This document shows positions 48,074 to 58,400 of a DNA stretch of 64,000 nucleotides, piece after piece. The DNA lies in NCBI GenBank assembly GCA_030646295.1, contig JAUSND010000012.1:125723-189722 (forward strand), written 5' to 3'. Positions within the stretch are counted from its first letter, which is position 1. Each line of letters opens with the position of its first letter. Source of the stretch: Moraxellaceae bacterium (GTDB taxonomy: Bacteria > Pseudomonadota > Gammaproteobacteria > Pseudomonadales > Moraxellaceae). The translations under genes and the position numbers were made by a program. The notes under the pieces were generated by a model, which did not search any database, was not told where the DNA came from, and saw nothing but the letters and a program-made list of their open reading frames with translations.

Positions 48074-49359
48074 GACAGTGCTCCTTGCGCGCGGTGCTCT
48101 TTAATATTTTCATTCTGTGCATTTGCGAGATGGAAATAGACGTTGGCCGACAGTTCCTGCCATTGTGCATGCGACTTCACAAGGGCCTGCTGCAGTAGCA
48201 CTTTCATGATCTGGCGATTTTCCGAGTTCTGTTGCATCAGCCTCATGCCTACAGCAGACATGGCACGTTGCTCTGCTATCCACCGGCCCGAAATGCTTTT
48301 CTGTTCGGCCTCAAGAAACCTGTGTTGTTGTTCCATATTGTGCAAGCGGTTGCGCAAGCTGGTCAGTCTTCTGCCCTGAAGATCACGGGCTGCACGGAGC
48401 TCATGACAATCCTGTCCATTTTTATGGCAGTGTTTATAGCTCTGGGCGATATCCAGAAATGAGGCCTCGTCTGCAATAAGAGCTTTTTGTGCATTTGGAA
48501 TCAGCACATCCAGATCTTGCAAGGCCAGATCAAGATCACGGATCAGCGTCGGATTTTTATCGCGAAGAGCGTTGGCCTTTTCAAGATGTGTCTGTAGGCA
48601 GAGGCTGGCTGAACGAGATGTCAGATGGATCTGTTTGGCATGTACGAAGGCAGGGTCAGTCAGTGCTTCACTAGCAAATGACCAGAGGACTGTGTCAGGA
48701 GTCTCCAGACCAAGTGACTCAATAAAACCTGCGGATCGGGAGCGCTGCATGAGATCTGAAACAAGGTGGAACTGGTCATCGACAAGCAATTTTGCCTGCA
48801 GCAACAGTGGTAGTGCATCGTGAGCGTCTTTTTGCCATTCTGCGGCATTCAGAAGTCCTGTAATGACCTCCGGCTTTTGTGGGTAGAGGTTGGCAGCATG
48901 CAGAATCCATGGTGTTGCTGTCTCAGTACTTCCTGTTCGATAAGTTACCTCGCCCAGCAGTACCAGTGCAGAAGCTGCCTGAGAGCTCTCCAGCGGTATC
49001 CGTTTTAATATGGCGATAGCCGAACTTGTATTGCCAAGTCGTATCTCGCTATAAGCCAAGGCAATTTGCAGCCTGGGCAACAGGGCATCATTCTCGGCAT
49101 GCGCTGTCGAAGAAAGCCTGGCGATAAGGTCATTTAAGTGGGAGCGCCGCTGCACATCATCCGTTTGAAGCATGGCACGGTTGATTTCGCCATATTGAAG
49201 AGCATCAGGATGCTCTGCTGAAGCAGGTGGTATTGAGTCGGCACCAAGAACGGTTGACTCACAAGCCGTGCCGGCTCTTACCGTACCCCATGCGAATATC
49301 AGCATGAGCATGGATGCATAACCTAGCACTTGCTTGGTATTGAGATGATTGCCAGCCAT
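48055..49359 (-). CDS. Periplasmic TPR-like protein beside the two-partner secretion genes
   Basis: A 434-aa protein with a signal peptide (about residues 10-30, VRAG cleavage region) and helical repeats of TPR type in the first half (for example LLPRLQIALAYSEIRLGNTSSAIAILKRI and ALVLLGEVTYRTGSTETATPWILHAANLYPQ). The second half is rich in Gln, Glu and Arg and probably coiled coil (RLHNMEQQHRFLEAEQKSISG). I recognise no family. It diverges from tpsB (about 120 bp between starts), suggesting shared regulation and a periplasmic role in handling or tethering the TPS exoprotein. Confidence 0.75.
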   Translation of the reverse strand: MAGNHLNTKQVLGYASMLMLIFAWGTVRAGTACESTVLGADSIPPASAEHPDALQYGEINRAMLQTDDVQRRSHLNDLIARLSSTAHAENDALLPRLQIALAYSEIRLGNTSSAIAILKRIPLESSQAASALVLLGEVTYRTGSTETATPWILHAANLYPQKPEVITGLLNAAEWQKDAHDALPLLLQAKLLVDDQFHLVSDLMQRSRSAGFIESLGLETPDTVLWSFASEALTDPAFVHAKQIHLTSRSASLCLQTHLEKANALRDKNPTLIRDLDLALQDLDVLIPNAQKALIADEASFLDIAQSYKHCHKNGQDCHELRAARDLQGRRLTSLRNRLHNMEQQHRFLEAEQKSISGRWIAEQRAMSAVGMRLMQQNSENRQIMKVLLQQALVKSHAQWQELSANVYFHLANAQNENIKEHRAQGALSQSSRM

Positions 49360-49424
49360 GGCGAGGAAGTCCTGAGCTGCTGTGAGTCAATGCTGAAGTA
49401 TGGGGATGATGCAGTTTCGCTGAT

Positions 49425-49453
49425 TTGTATTGAGCTGGCCACCACCATAGAAT
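49425..49453 (+). promoter_or_regulatory. Candidate promoter of tpsB
   Basis: TTGTAT (49425-49430), exactly 17 bp, then TAGAAT (49448-49453). It lies just upstream of the preferred tpsB start and would exclude the longer upstream frame from translation. Confidence 0.55.
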
Positions 49454-49482
49454 GCGCCCGCACAAGGATGGTGGTATTGCAA

Positions 49483-51117
49483 ATGATTGCACGGATGCTG
49501 GCAGCAGTAATGATGCTGGGTGTTGCTATTGCCCAGGCAGACTCATCGGCTGAGCGCCTGCTCAAGCAGGATATTGATCGGCAAGAGCAGGAGCGGCGAG
49601 AGCGGCGTTGGGACGAGCCAATGACGACGATGCCTCAGCAGCAGCCTGCCCCCTCTTCGCCTGAGAAAGCTGAGGCAAAGGGGCCCTGCTTCCCCATCAG
49701 TGACATTCGCGTAATAAAAGCCGACATTCTCCCGGCAAAACCTCTCCAGCGCCTGATTGCCAGCTACACGGGCCGTTGCCTCTACATCACCGATTTGCAA
49801 AGCCTCCAGCAAGCCATGAACAGCCTGGCGCTATCGCGGGGGCTGATTACCACCCGCGTTGTCATACCTGAGCAGAATCTAGGGAATGGCATGTTGCTGC
49901 TTGAGGTCTGGCCGGGACATATGGAGGAGTCCCGGCTGAACTCGGCGCACCGGATGGAGCTGGATATGGCACTGCCGCTGCAAAACGGCGACCTGCTGAA
50001 CCTGCGTGCACTTGAGCAGGCCATTGATAACCTCAACCGGCTTGAGTCCATGCAGGCGACGATGCAGCTGGAGCCGGGAGAGAAGCCAGGCGGGTCGATT
50101 GCCGACTTCACCATCATCCGTCAGCGACCTTGGCATCTTGCGGCTACTTGGGATAGTGAGGCGATGGAGCAGCATCCCAGCAATACGATGCGACTCAGCC
50201 TGACGCTCGACAGCCCACTGAATCTGGCGGATCGCCTGATCGTCGGGTTGAATGCCAATCTTCAGGACGTTGAAGTTGATAACGCGAATGGCAGCAGCAT
50301 CGACTATGAGCTGCCAATAGGCTGGTGGCGATTCAGTACCGGCATGGACCAGTATGAATACCATAATCCCATTACGGCGGGACTCACTACGTTTATCTCC
50401 AGTGGAAAAAGCCAGTCAACACGGATCGAATTGTCTCGTCTGATATGGCGGGATGACAAACACCGGATGATTGTTGCGCTTAATGGAAAGCAACGCACCA
50501 ACAACAACTTCATTGATGATGTGACGATAGCGGTGAGTAGTAGCAGGCTTAAGACTGCCGGATTGCGTATAGATATTTCGCGTGTACAGGCGCCATGGGT
50601 AATTGATGGAGGTTTTGGTGTTGAGCAGGGAGATGCACGAAGCCTGGCAAGTCCATCACCAGTTGATGAAGAATTTATGCGGCTTATGGCAAGCACACGT
50701 CTGCAATATCACTGGCCCCATTCCAGCCTAGCCTGGATAGTCAATGCACAATGGAGTGATTCCGTCCTCTTGCCGAGTGAGCAATTCGCATTGGCAGGAA
50801 GCGTAAGGGGGTTTTATCCGCTCAGCCTTAATGTTGCTACAGGATTGGCTTCGCGAGTTGAGTGGGCTCGCCCCGTATTTTTTGACTGGCGAGGACTCAC
50901 TAATGTCCGGCCACAAATCGGCATCGAGTTCAGCCATGCACCATCGGTCAGCGGCAATGAGAGTGAAGAACGCCTGACTGCATTAACGGCCGGCATGATA
51001 GTGCCATGGAAAAAGCTACTGGCTCAGCTCATGGTTGCAGCGCCACTTGCATCTACAAGCACTCAGAGCCCACCGGATGATTGGCAGCTGGATGCCAGCG
51101 TGAGTCTTAAATGGTGA
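49483..51117 (+). CDS. Two-partner secretion outer-membrane transporter TpsB (ShlB/FhaC family)
   Basis: A 544-aa Omp85-superfamily pore that secretes its partner TpsA. Signal peptide MIARMLAAVMMLGVAIAQA, then an N-terminal alpha-helix and Arg/Glu/Gln-rich linker (as in FhaC helix H1), a POTRA domain starting CFPISDIRVI (about residues 70-145), a second POTRA (about 150-210), and a beta-barrel (about 215-544). The L6-loop motif GSVRGF is present, and the protein ends in Trp as outer-membrane barrels do. The start could also be ATG 49468. The tpsA partner lies 1.4 kb downstream. Confidence 0.92.
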   Translation: MIARMLAAVMMLGVAIAQADSSAERLLKQDIDRQEQERRERRWDEPMTTMPQQQPAPSSPEKAEAKGPCFPISDIRVIKADILPAKPLQRLIASYTGRCLYITDLQSLQQAMNSLALSRGLITTRVVIPEQNLGNGMLLLEVWPGHMEESRLNSAHRMELDMALPLQNGDLLNLRALEQAIDNLNRLESMQATMQLEPGEKPGGSIADFTIIRQRPWHLAATWDSEAMEQHPSNTMRLSLTLDSPLNLADRLIVGLNANLQDVEVDNANGSSIDYELPIGWWRFSTGMDQYEYHNPITAGLTTFISSGKSQSTRIELSRLIWRDDKHRMIVALNGKQRTNNNFIDDVTIAVSSSRLKTAGLRIDISRVQAPWVIDGGFGVEQGDARSLASPSPVDEEFMRLMASTRLQYHWPHSSLAWIVNAQWSDSVLLPSEQFALAGSVRGFYPLSLNVATGLASRVEWARPVFFDWRGLTNVRPQIGIEFSHAPSVSGNESEERLTALTAGMIVPWKKLLAQLMVAAPLASTSTQSPPDDWQLDASVSLKW

Positions 51118-51357
51118 CGAAGATATTAAAACAACTGAGGCATCAGCATGAGGTACATACCTTCTGCAGTAGCAGCAAACGGTTCTCAGGAGGCTATTCC
51201 GAATGGCCGCAGTCAAAGATGACACAATACGTGCCAATTGCTAGAATCGCGCGCCCTCGCACATGAGGGAAACAGTGTTCATGGGCCGTTCAAGTGTAAT
51301 TGAATCATCTATGTTACTGAAACGGATGTTAGTAAGCTTTTAAAAATGGAGTTTTTG

Positions 51358-51912
51358 ATGAAAAACCAGATTCATATAGCTAGTCTTGTATCACTGTCAT
51401 TGCTGCTGTCAGCATGTGGTGGCGGTTCTTCGGATGCACCAGCGGCTACACCTTCGCCTCCGCCCGCAGCAGTCACACCATTGAAGGTTTCGATGACGGC
51501 AAACGGCGCTTCGGTGTCGGCAACGTACGGCGGCTACACGACAAATTTTGTGAATGATGGTGACACGATCACCACGACAAATTTTTGGGCAGGAAATGTA
51601 ACCGGAGATACCGTAACGGTCGATTTTGGTTCGATGCGCACCGTAACGGAAGTTTCAGTTTATACCAATGACACATCATTCAACTCGAGCAGCCCGGAAA
51701 AGTACATTGAGATTTCTGATGACAACGCCCTGTGGAAAAAAACTGCACAAGTCGTTGGTGGCGATGTCGGCTGTTCTACGTTTTCCGCTGGATCTGGCAA
51801 GATTCGCTGTGTCTTTTCCTCGCCACAATCAATCCGGTATTTCCGTGTACGCGTGACCAGTGCAACGCCGGCCACCCAGGAAATTGTAGAAATGGTTGCG
51901 TTAGGCTCTTGA
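51358..51912 (+). CDS. Lipoprotein with discoidin (F5/8 type C)-like domain
   Basis: A 184-aa lipoprotein: signal peptide with lipobox LSAC (Cys at about residue 20), a Gly/Ser and Pro-rich linker, then a single beta-sandwich resembling F5/8-type C carbohydrate-binding domains (FVNDGDTITTTNFWAG, VTVDFGSMRTVTEVSVYTND, YIEISDDNALWKK, IRYFRVRVTS). ATG 51358 has GGAG at good spacing; ATG 51346 upstream is unlikely. It lies between tpsB and tpsA. A role in binding surface glycans or helping the exoprotein stay at the surface is inference. Confidence 0.75.
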   Translation: MKNQIHIASLVSLSLLLSACGGGSSDAPAATPSPPPAAVTPLKVSMTANGASVSATYGGYTTNFVNDGDTITTTNFWAGNVTGDTVTVDFGSMRTVTEVSVYTNDTSFNSSSPEKYIEISDDNALWKKTAQVVGGDVGCSTFSAGSGKIRCVFSSPQSIRYFRVRVTSATPATQEIVEMVALGS

Positions 51913-52473
51913 TCCCGACTCGCCTGAGTCAGTAAAAGTTCAGGTGGGTGTTTGCAGGTGCCGAATTGTCTCCAATGGATGAAACTCACTCAGTGAATGA
52001 GTCTCATCCATTGGCACGGGATCATGCATGCCTCTGATTCTTGACCCTGCTCCCTCTACCTGCGGATGCTCGCCAGGCTGGCAAGGGTATGTTTCGCAAA
52101 GTCTGCCAAAGCCAGCTGGCGTCTGACATCGGATGATCCGGCTGTTCTGGCACATGACATAAGGAGGTAACGAGATCATTCCCGGATCGGCCCTTTTGTG
52201 GTGCTACTGTCATCTAGTGGTCGGGAACGGGTTTGTAATGCCACTCACTGGCGAATAGAATGCACTCGCGTCAAGGACTGACGGCAAGTTTCGCAAGGAT
52301 GTGATTGTCAGAATGAACAGGTAAGACTGTTCACCTCATACCTCTCCCTTTGCAAATCCGCCGCATGCTTTTCTCTTGAGTCAGGGCGGCACCTGCAACG
52401 CGTTCTGCCTTGGGCCACATCAGCCAGGCTAAGCCGGATCAATCAGCTGCAACAATTGTTGGACTCATCACGG
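51913..52473. other. Intergenic region before tpsA, 561 bp
   Basis: No gene is supported. It contains the large hairpin at 51972-52014, and an isolated strong Shine-Dalgarno AAGGAGGT near 52160 with no ATG, GTG or TTG at correct spacing. This may be a decayed gene start. The tpsA promoter should be in the last 200 bases, but I see no clear consensus. Confidence 0.5.
51972..52014. repeat. 17-bp hairpin upstream of tpsA
   Basis: CCAATGGATGAAACTCA (51972-51988) and TGAGTCTCATCCATTGG (51998-52014) pair with one mismatch around a 9-nt loop. It is 60 bases after the discoidin lipoprotein stop. It could terminate transcription, though no T-run follows, or be a mobile-element remnant. Confidence 0.6.
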
Positions 52474-55400
52474 ATGATGAACATGGTACTGGATAGCCAG
52501 CCGCATGCCCTTCCTGAAAAAGGGAGATACAGACAAGCTTTGTTGCGCAAGGGACATAAGGGTCTTGTACAGGCACTTATAGTTCTTCAGGTCTGGCAGC
52601 CGGCATTTGCTGGGATTGCTATTACAACAGCAGGTACAAGCAAGGACGTTGCCGCCAACGGCGTACCGATAGTGAACATTGCGGCGCCTGGTGCGTCAGG
52701 CATCTCCCGTAATACATATACCCAGTTTGATGTCGGCAGTGCAGGTCTCATCTTCAATAACAGTGCACAAGCAACCAACACCCAGCTTGGAGGCTTTATT
52801 CCAGGCAATGCAGGCCTGGGTCAAAGCAGTGCTCGCCTGATTCTGAATGAGGTCAGTGGCAGTCTGCCTAGTCAGCTGAACGGTTATATGGAGATAGCAG
52901 GGCAAAAAGCGGAAATGGTCATTGCCAATCCAGCTGGAATTACCTGCGACGGCTGCGGCTTCATCAATACCAATCGAGCCACGCTGACAACTGGGCTCCC
53001 GAAGTTTGACAGTGATGGCTCACTGATCGGCTTTACGGTTGAAAACGGTTTTCTGCGCATTGAGGGTGATGGTCTTAATGCAACCAACATCGAACGACTG
53101 AATTTGTATAGTCGGGCCCTGATCCTGAATGCAGAACTGCATGCGAAGAGTCTTGAGGTAGTCACAGGTGCCAACCAGATTGATGTGCGCACGGGCGAGA
53201 CGAGTCTTATTGGCACAGCCAGTCCGGCACCGGCCTATAGCATCGACAGCAGCATGCTGGGCGGCATGTATGCCAACACGATACGGCTGGTAGGTACTGA
53301 AGCAGGGGTGGGCATGCGCCTTGCCGGGCCAGTTGCTGCGCTCACCGGCAATCTGGAAATTCTCGGGAATGGCGATGTGCAGTTAGCCCGGGTCAGTGCT
53401 AAAGGCGAAATGTCGCTTGGCAGCAGCGACCAGTTGCGACTTGGCGCGCAAGTTACTGCGGGCGGCAAGGCCACCTTGCAGGCAGACGGTATTGTTCTGG
53501 AAGGTACGGCTCTGCTGGCAGCTGCTACAACAAGATTGATCGCCGAGAACATCAGCACCGACATTGGTGCGCAAGTGGCAGCACGAGGCGATTTACAGCT
53601 GGTGGCAGGCACGCTCGATAATGCCGGCGTAATGACCACCGCTAATGGCCTGCGGATGGATATCAGCAGCCAGTTAACTAACAGCGGCAGCATTGAAGCA
53701 CAAACGGCCTTTAACCTGAACGCTGATACATTGACCAACAGTGGTAACTTGCTACTGCTGGAAGGCGAAATGAATATCAATGTGAGCCAGTTCGTTGATA
53801 ATCGCGCCGGCAGTATCCTCAATGGCGGGACTCGGCTCACAGTTAAGGCTGCCGAACTTGATAACCGTGGTGGAGAAATCTCAAGTAATGGCATCAGTAC
53901 GATAACCGTTAGTGGGGACAACTCACTGCTTAATAACGAAGGTATTCTTCAGGGCAATGCCGGGCTTGTGGTAAACAGCAGTGGTCTCGACAACAGCAAT
54001 GGCCAAGTACTCAGCGATGCTCTGATTGCGTTGCAGATGAATAATGATGTGCTGCTCAACAAGAGTGGTGTTATTGAAACTATTGACGCTATCAGTGTCG
54101 AGAGCGCGGCATCTCTTGATAACAGTGATGGAAAGATTCTGGCAAATGGCGATATTACGCTAGCGTTGATGGATGGTCTGCTGACCAATGCCAGGGGTTT
54201 GATTGAGTCCGGCTCTGACCTTGATATTTCCGGTGTATCCGAAATACATAATGAAGACGGCGTTCTGCGCGCAAGTAAGAACCTTACGCTATATCTGCCA
54301 TTTTTCGACAGAGCCGCGAGTGGCGGACAGTATTCAGCTGCTGAGCAGCTCGCAATTCATGCCACAAACGGCATGCTGTTCAGTGGTGAAGAATTTACAA
54401 CCCCAGGAGGCCTGTTGCTGGATGCGGGCGCCGGAGATATTCAACTCGACAGTCGGGTTCTGGGTGGAGCGGCAACAATACTGAACGGCCGCACCATTAC
54501 CATAGGCGACGACGGGTTCCTGGCCACGCAGGGCGCTCTAACGGTTTCTTCGGATTCTCTCACCAATCTTGGTGTTATGTACGGACGCGAAGCGCTGACA
54601 TTGCACATAGAAGAAGAGCTGAACAATGGTAGTGCAGACACCCCACGGGCTGCATCTATTATCAGTGAAGGAGATATCAGCATAACGCGTGCCGATGGAT
54701 CACGGCTTGCAATACTTAATAATTATGCAGCACAAATAGAGAGTTTACAGGGCAATATCACGATAAAAGCAGATGTAGTTAACAACATCAATGTTGGCTG
54801 GGCAGTGGCCTCTGATGTCTGGATTGAAAAAGAGCCGGTTGTTTATCATGATGATTATTCTCCGACAGGAAATATGTCCGATATTGTCTCGTCAAACTGG
54901 TCTGCATATTCAGACGGGGACTATTACTTTGAACTTACCTGGGATGATTCAATAGCCGGGTATCCACGTGACTCGGCAGCAAACAGTTGTACAAATGGGG
55001 CCTGCTATTATTTCTATCGTGACAAGGAGGTCATCACGCATAGCGATGTATTGAGCCAGGGCAGCAGGGCCTGGATCATCGCCAGCACCGCTGCGGGAAC
55101 CGGCAACGGCAATATCTGGATTGATGCCAATACCCTGAACAATAACCGGAGCTCAATTTCTGCGGCCGGCACACTGGACATTAAGGTTGATGACACCGGC
55201 AGCATCAATAACATAGCTACAACCCTCTTTGATGTTTCAGACATCAAGAGGGAAACCCGCTGGAAAGCCTGCGGCTCCAGTGGTGCGTGTTCTCGGGGAC
55301 AGCTATTTCTGAATCTGGACAGTGAAGCACTCGAGTCTCGTACCGATCAAATCATCACTGCCACGCTCGAAGGCGGGGTTGATGCCAATCTGCATGGCAC

Positions 55401-58400
55401 GGTAGTTAATGGTGAAAAAGAGAATGTAGGCCATACGGTTACCAGTGGTACGGGTGCCTTTTCAAGCGTGCCGACAAGTGCCCCCAGCGATCAGGCTGCC
55501 AGTGAAGTGACCACCCTTGGGGAGCTTGGCATGCTGGACCCTACCAGCCGTCCGGGATTCCAGCTTCCAGGCAATGGCATTTTTAATCTTAATAACAACC
55601 CTGCACATCCCTACCTGATCGAAACAGATCCTGCGATAAATACGTATACAGGTTTTCTGGGCTCTGCCTATCTCATCGATTATCTGGATTGGGCGCCAGA
55701 CATTACCCTGCGCCGGCTGGGTGATAGCTATTATGAGCTTATGCTGATCCGGGAGGCATTGTTAGCCAGTACCGGCTCACGCTTTGTTGATGCCTCGGTG
55801 ACCGACGAGCGCATGCAATATGAATATCTGATGCAAAATGCCATTGCGGCATCGGAGTCCTTGCAACTCAGCCCCGGCATTGCCTTGAGCCGTGACCAGA
55901 TTGATAGCCTGCAACAAGATATTGTGTGGATGGAGGAGCGCCTGATTGCCGGTCAGAAAGTCCTGGTACCGGTAGTCTATCTTGCGCAAGGCAGTTCACG
56001 CCTGCTCAGTGATGGAGCAGTAATAAGCGGCGGTAGCATCGACATTGACGGCGATACGTTTGCAAACGCTGGCATCGTGCAGGCTCATGACAGCATCAAT
56101 ATCAGCATGACGCACGATATAAGCAATCTTGGTGGCACCATAGAATCACTAGGTGACATTGAGCTGTACAGTGGTGCAGACATACTGAATGAAAGCGGCA
56201 CAATCAGCGGCCATGATGTCTTTCTGCAAGCCGAAGGCGACATCATAAGCCGTACCCTGGCTCAGCGGGATGAGGCGGGAAGCGGCAGCAACTCATCGTG
56301 GAGTACCATCGTTGGAGATACGGCAACCGTAACGGCGACCGGTAATCTCACGCAAAATGCTGGTGGTGATATTCGACTTGAAGCCGCCACGTTGACTGGC
56401 GCAACTGTCGAGCTGGTTGCAGGGAAAAATATTATTCTCGATACCCTGAAAGTCAATGAAGGCTATCGACTGAGTAGTGGTAACTGGCAGCAAGCCGAGG
56501 CATATGTACGCCATTTGCAAACACAGGTGCTGGCTGCGCAAGATCTCAGCATAAGTGCGGGTACAGATATCATCGCCATTGCCGCAAACCTGGAAGCCGG
56601 TAGCGAAGCCACACTGGAGGCTGGGCACAATATTACGCTTCTGGCAGTTGAGGAAACCAATCATTATGAGGAGCACAATCGCAGTGACGGAAGCCTTGGC
56701 CGCAGCAAAAGTCATGATCTGGTGCACGATGAATCCGGAATGCTGGGCACTACGATAGAAGTAGGCAATTCTGAATCCGATCAGAGCACAGATCTGGCAG
56801 ATAGCGGCAAGCTTGTGATGAGTGCCGGCGGCGATATTACGCTGTACGCATCACAAGTGGTTGCAACCGGACAGGCCGACATCACGGCAGGTAACAACAT
56901 CAATGTGATCGCGGGCATCAATACGATAAGCCACAGCGAAAAGAGCAGCAAGGAAGGCGTTGGCACCTTCAGCAACAACCAGAATGGTTACATCACACAG
57001 CAAGCCATCGCCAGCGGTATATCTGCCGGCGGCGATCTCAACCTGAATGCAGCTAAAGATATCCGTCTGACCGCATCAGTCCTGCATTCTGACCAGACCC
57101 TGCGTATTGGAGATGAGGCGATTGACCAGTACTCACTAATGAGTGGTTCAGCCCAGCGACCGATGAACGTCATTGTCGATACACTGGCACTCACCAATGA
57201 AAGCTGGAATGAAACCCAGAAGGGATTCTCAGGGCCAATGGAGGAGTTGGTTAAAGGCTTGTCAGTGGTTTTCACACCAATGCTCAGTATCGCGAGTGCC
57301 GGCCAGTTTGACATGCCGGAAATAAAAATCGGCAGCCATGATTACACCAGCACACAAGATATTCTGCAGGCAGGCTCAGCAGTATATGCCAGAGACCTGA
57401 GCATCAATGTTGAAGATAAAGCAGCATTCATAGGCTCTGTGCTGAACGTGCAGGAAACCGCAATCATTCAGGCAGAAAACATCATCATCGATGCAGCGGC
57501 CGAAAGGCATGATTATATCCATGAACTGAGCAGTGATACTGTCAAGGGATTGGGCATGAAGCTGAGTGATTCTGAGCTTCGTCTGGCTGGTATTCAGGAA
57601 ACAAAGATAAGCAACCAGAACATGATGAGCATAATGGACTGGCGTGGCAGCGTGATCTCCGCTGGAGAACTCGTTCTGCAGGCGGATAATGATGTAGTCA
57701 TCATGGGGTCAGAAATAAATGTCCTTGGAAATGCAGAGATCAGCGCAGGTGGGAGCATTGCGATTGGCGGGCGCGAAAGTGAAGTCAAGACAGAAAGTCG
57801 GGAAACCATAGAAACCATTACGATGGGCGTATCAATCCGGAATGCGTATGTAGATGCCGTCAATGCCATCAAGTCCGTTGATTACGCCGAAGATGCCGTA
57901 AAAGAAGCAAAGAGAGCACTCGAGCAAGCCGAGATCAAGGCGGCTCAAGGAGAGCTGGAGGCATCAGATGTCGAATTCTTCCGGATAAACCTGGTAGCAG
58001 CGACAGCCAATCTGGCTCAGGCAACCATTGTCGCAGTCAGCAGTTTGGATTCTGCGGCTGACACTGCAAAAGGCTCAGCAGGCACAGGATTCTATCTGTC
58101 GGGCACTGTTTCACGCGATACGACAGTAACTTCAAGCAGCACCTATCAGAGCAGTTGGGAAGGTAGTGCCATCAATATTGGCGGCAATGCAGTGATGCAG
58201 TCTGCTGACTCCCTGACGATAAATGGAAGCAGTCTGAGTGTTACGGGGGGGCTAAACCTTGATGCGTCAAGTATCAATATTATCGCAGGCAGTGAGTCTC
58301 AGGTTGAGAAATCCAGTAAAAGTGAGTCACATGAGGGTATTGGCATAAGCATGACCGCCGGCAATATTTCAGCGAGCATGGATACCAGCCAACGGGATAC

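Noticed and set aside
52150-52250. Possible small gene behind the AAGGAGGT near 52160
   Set aside because: No ATG, GTG or TTG at a usable distance; the first ATG in frame is far downstream and followed quickly by a stop.
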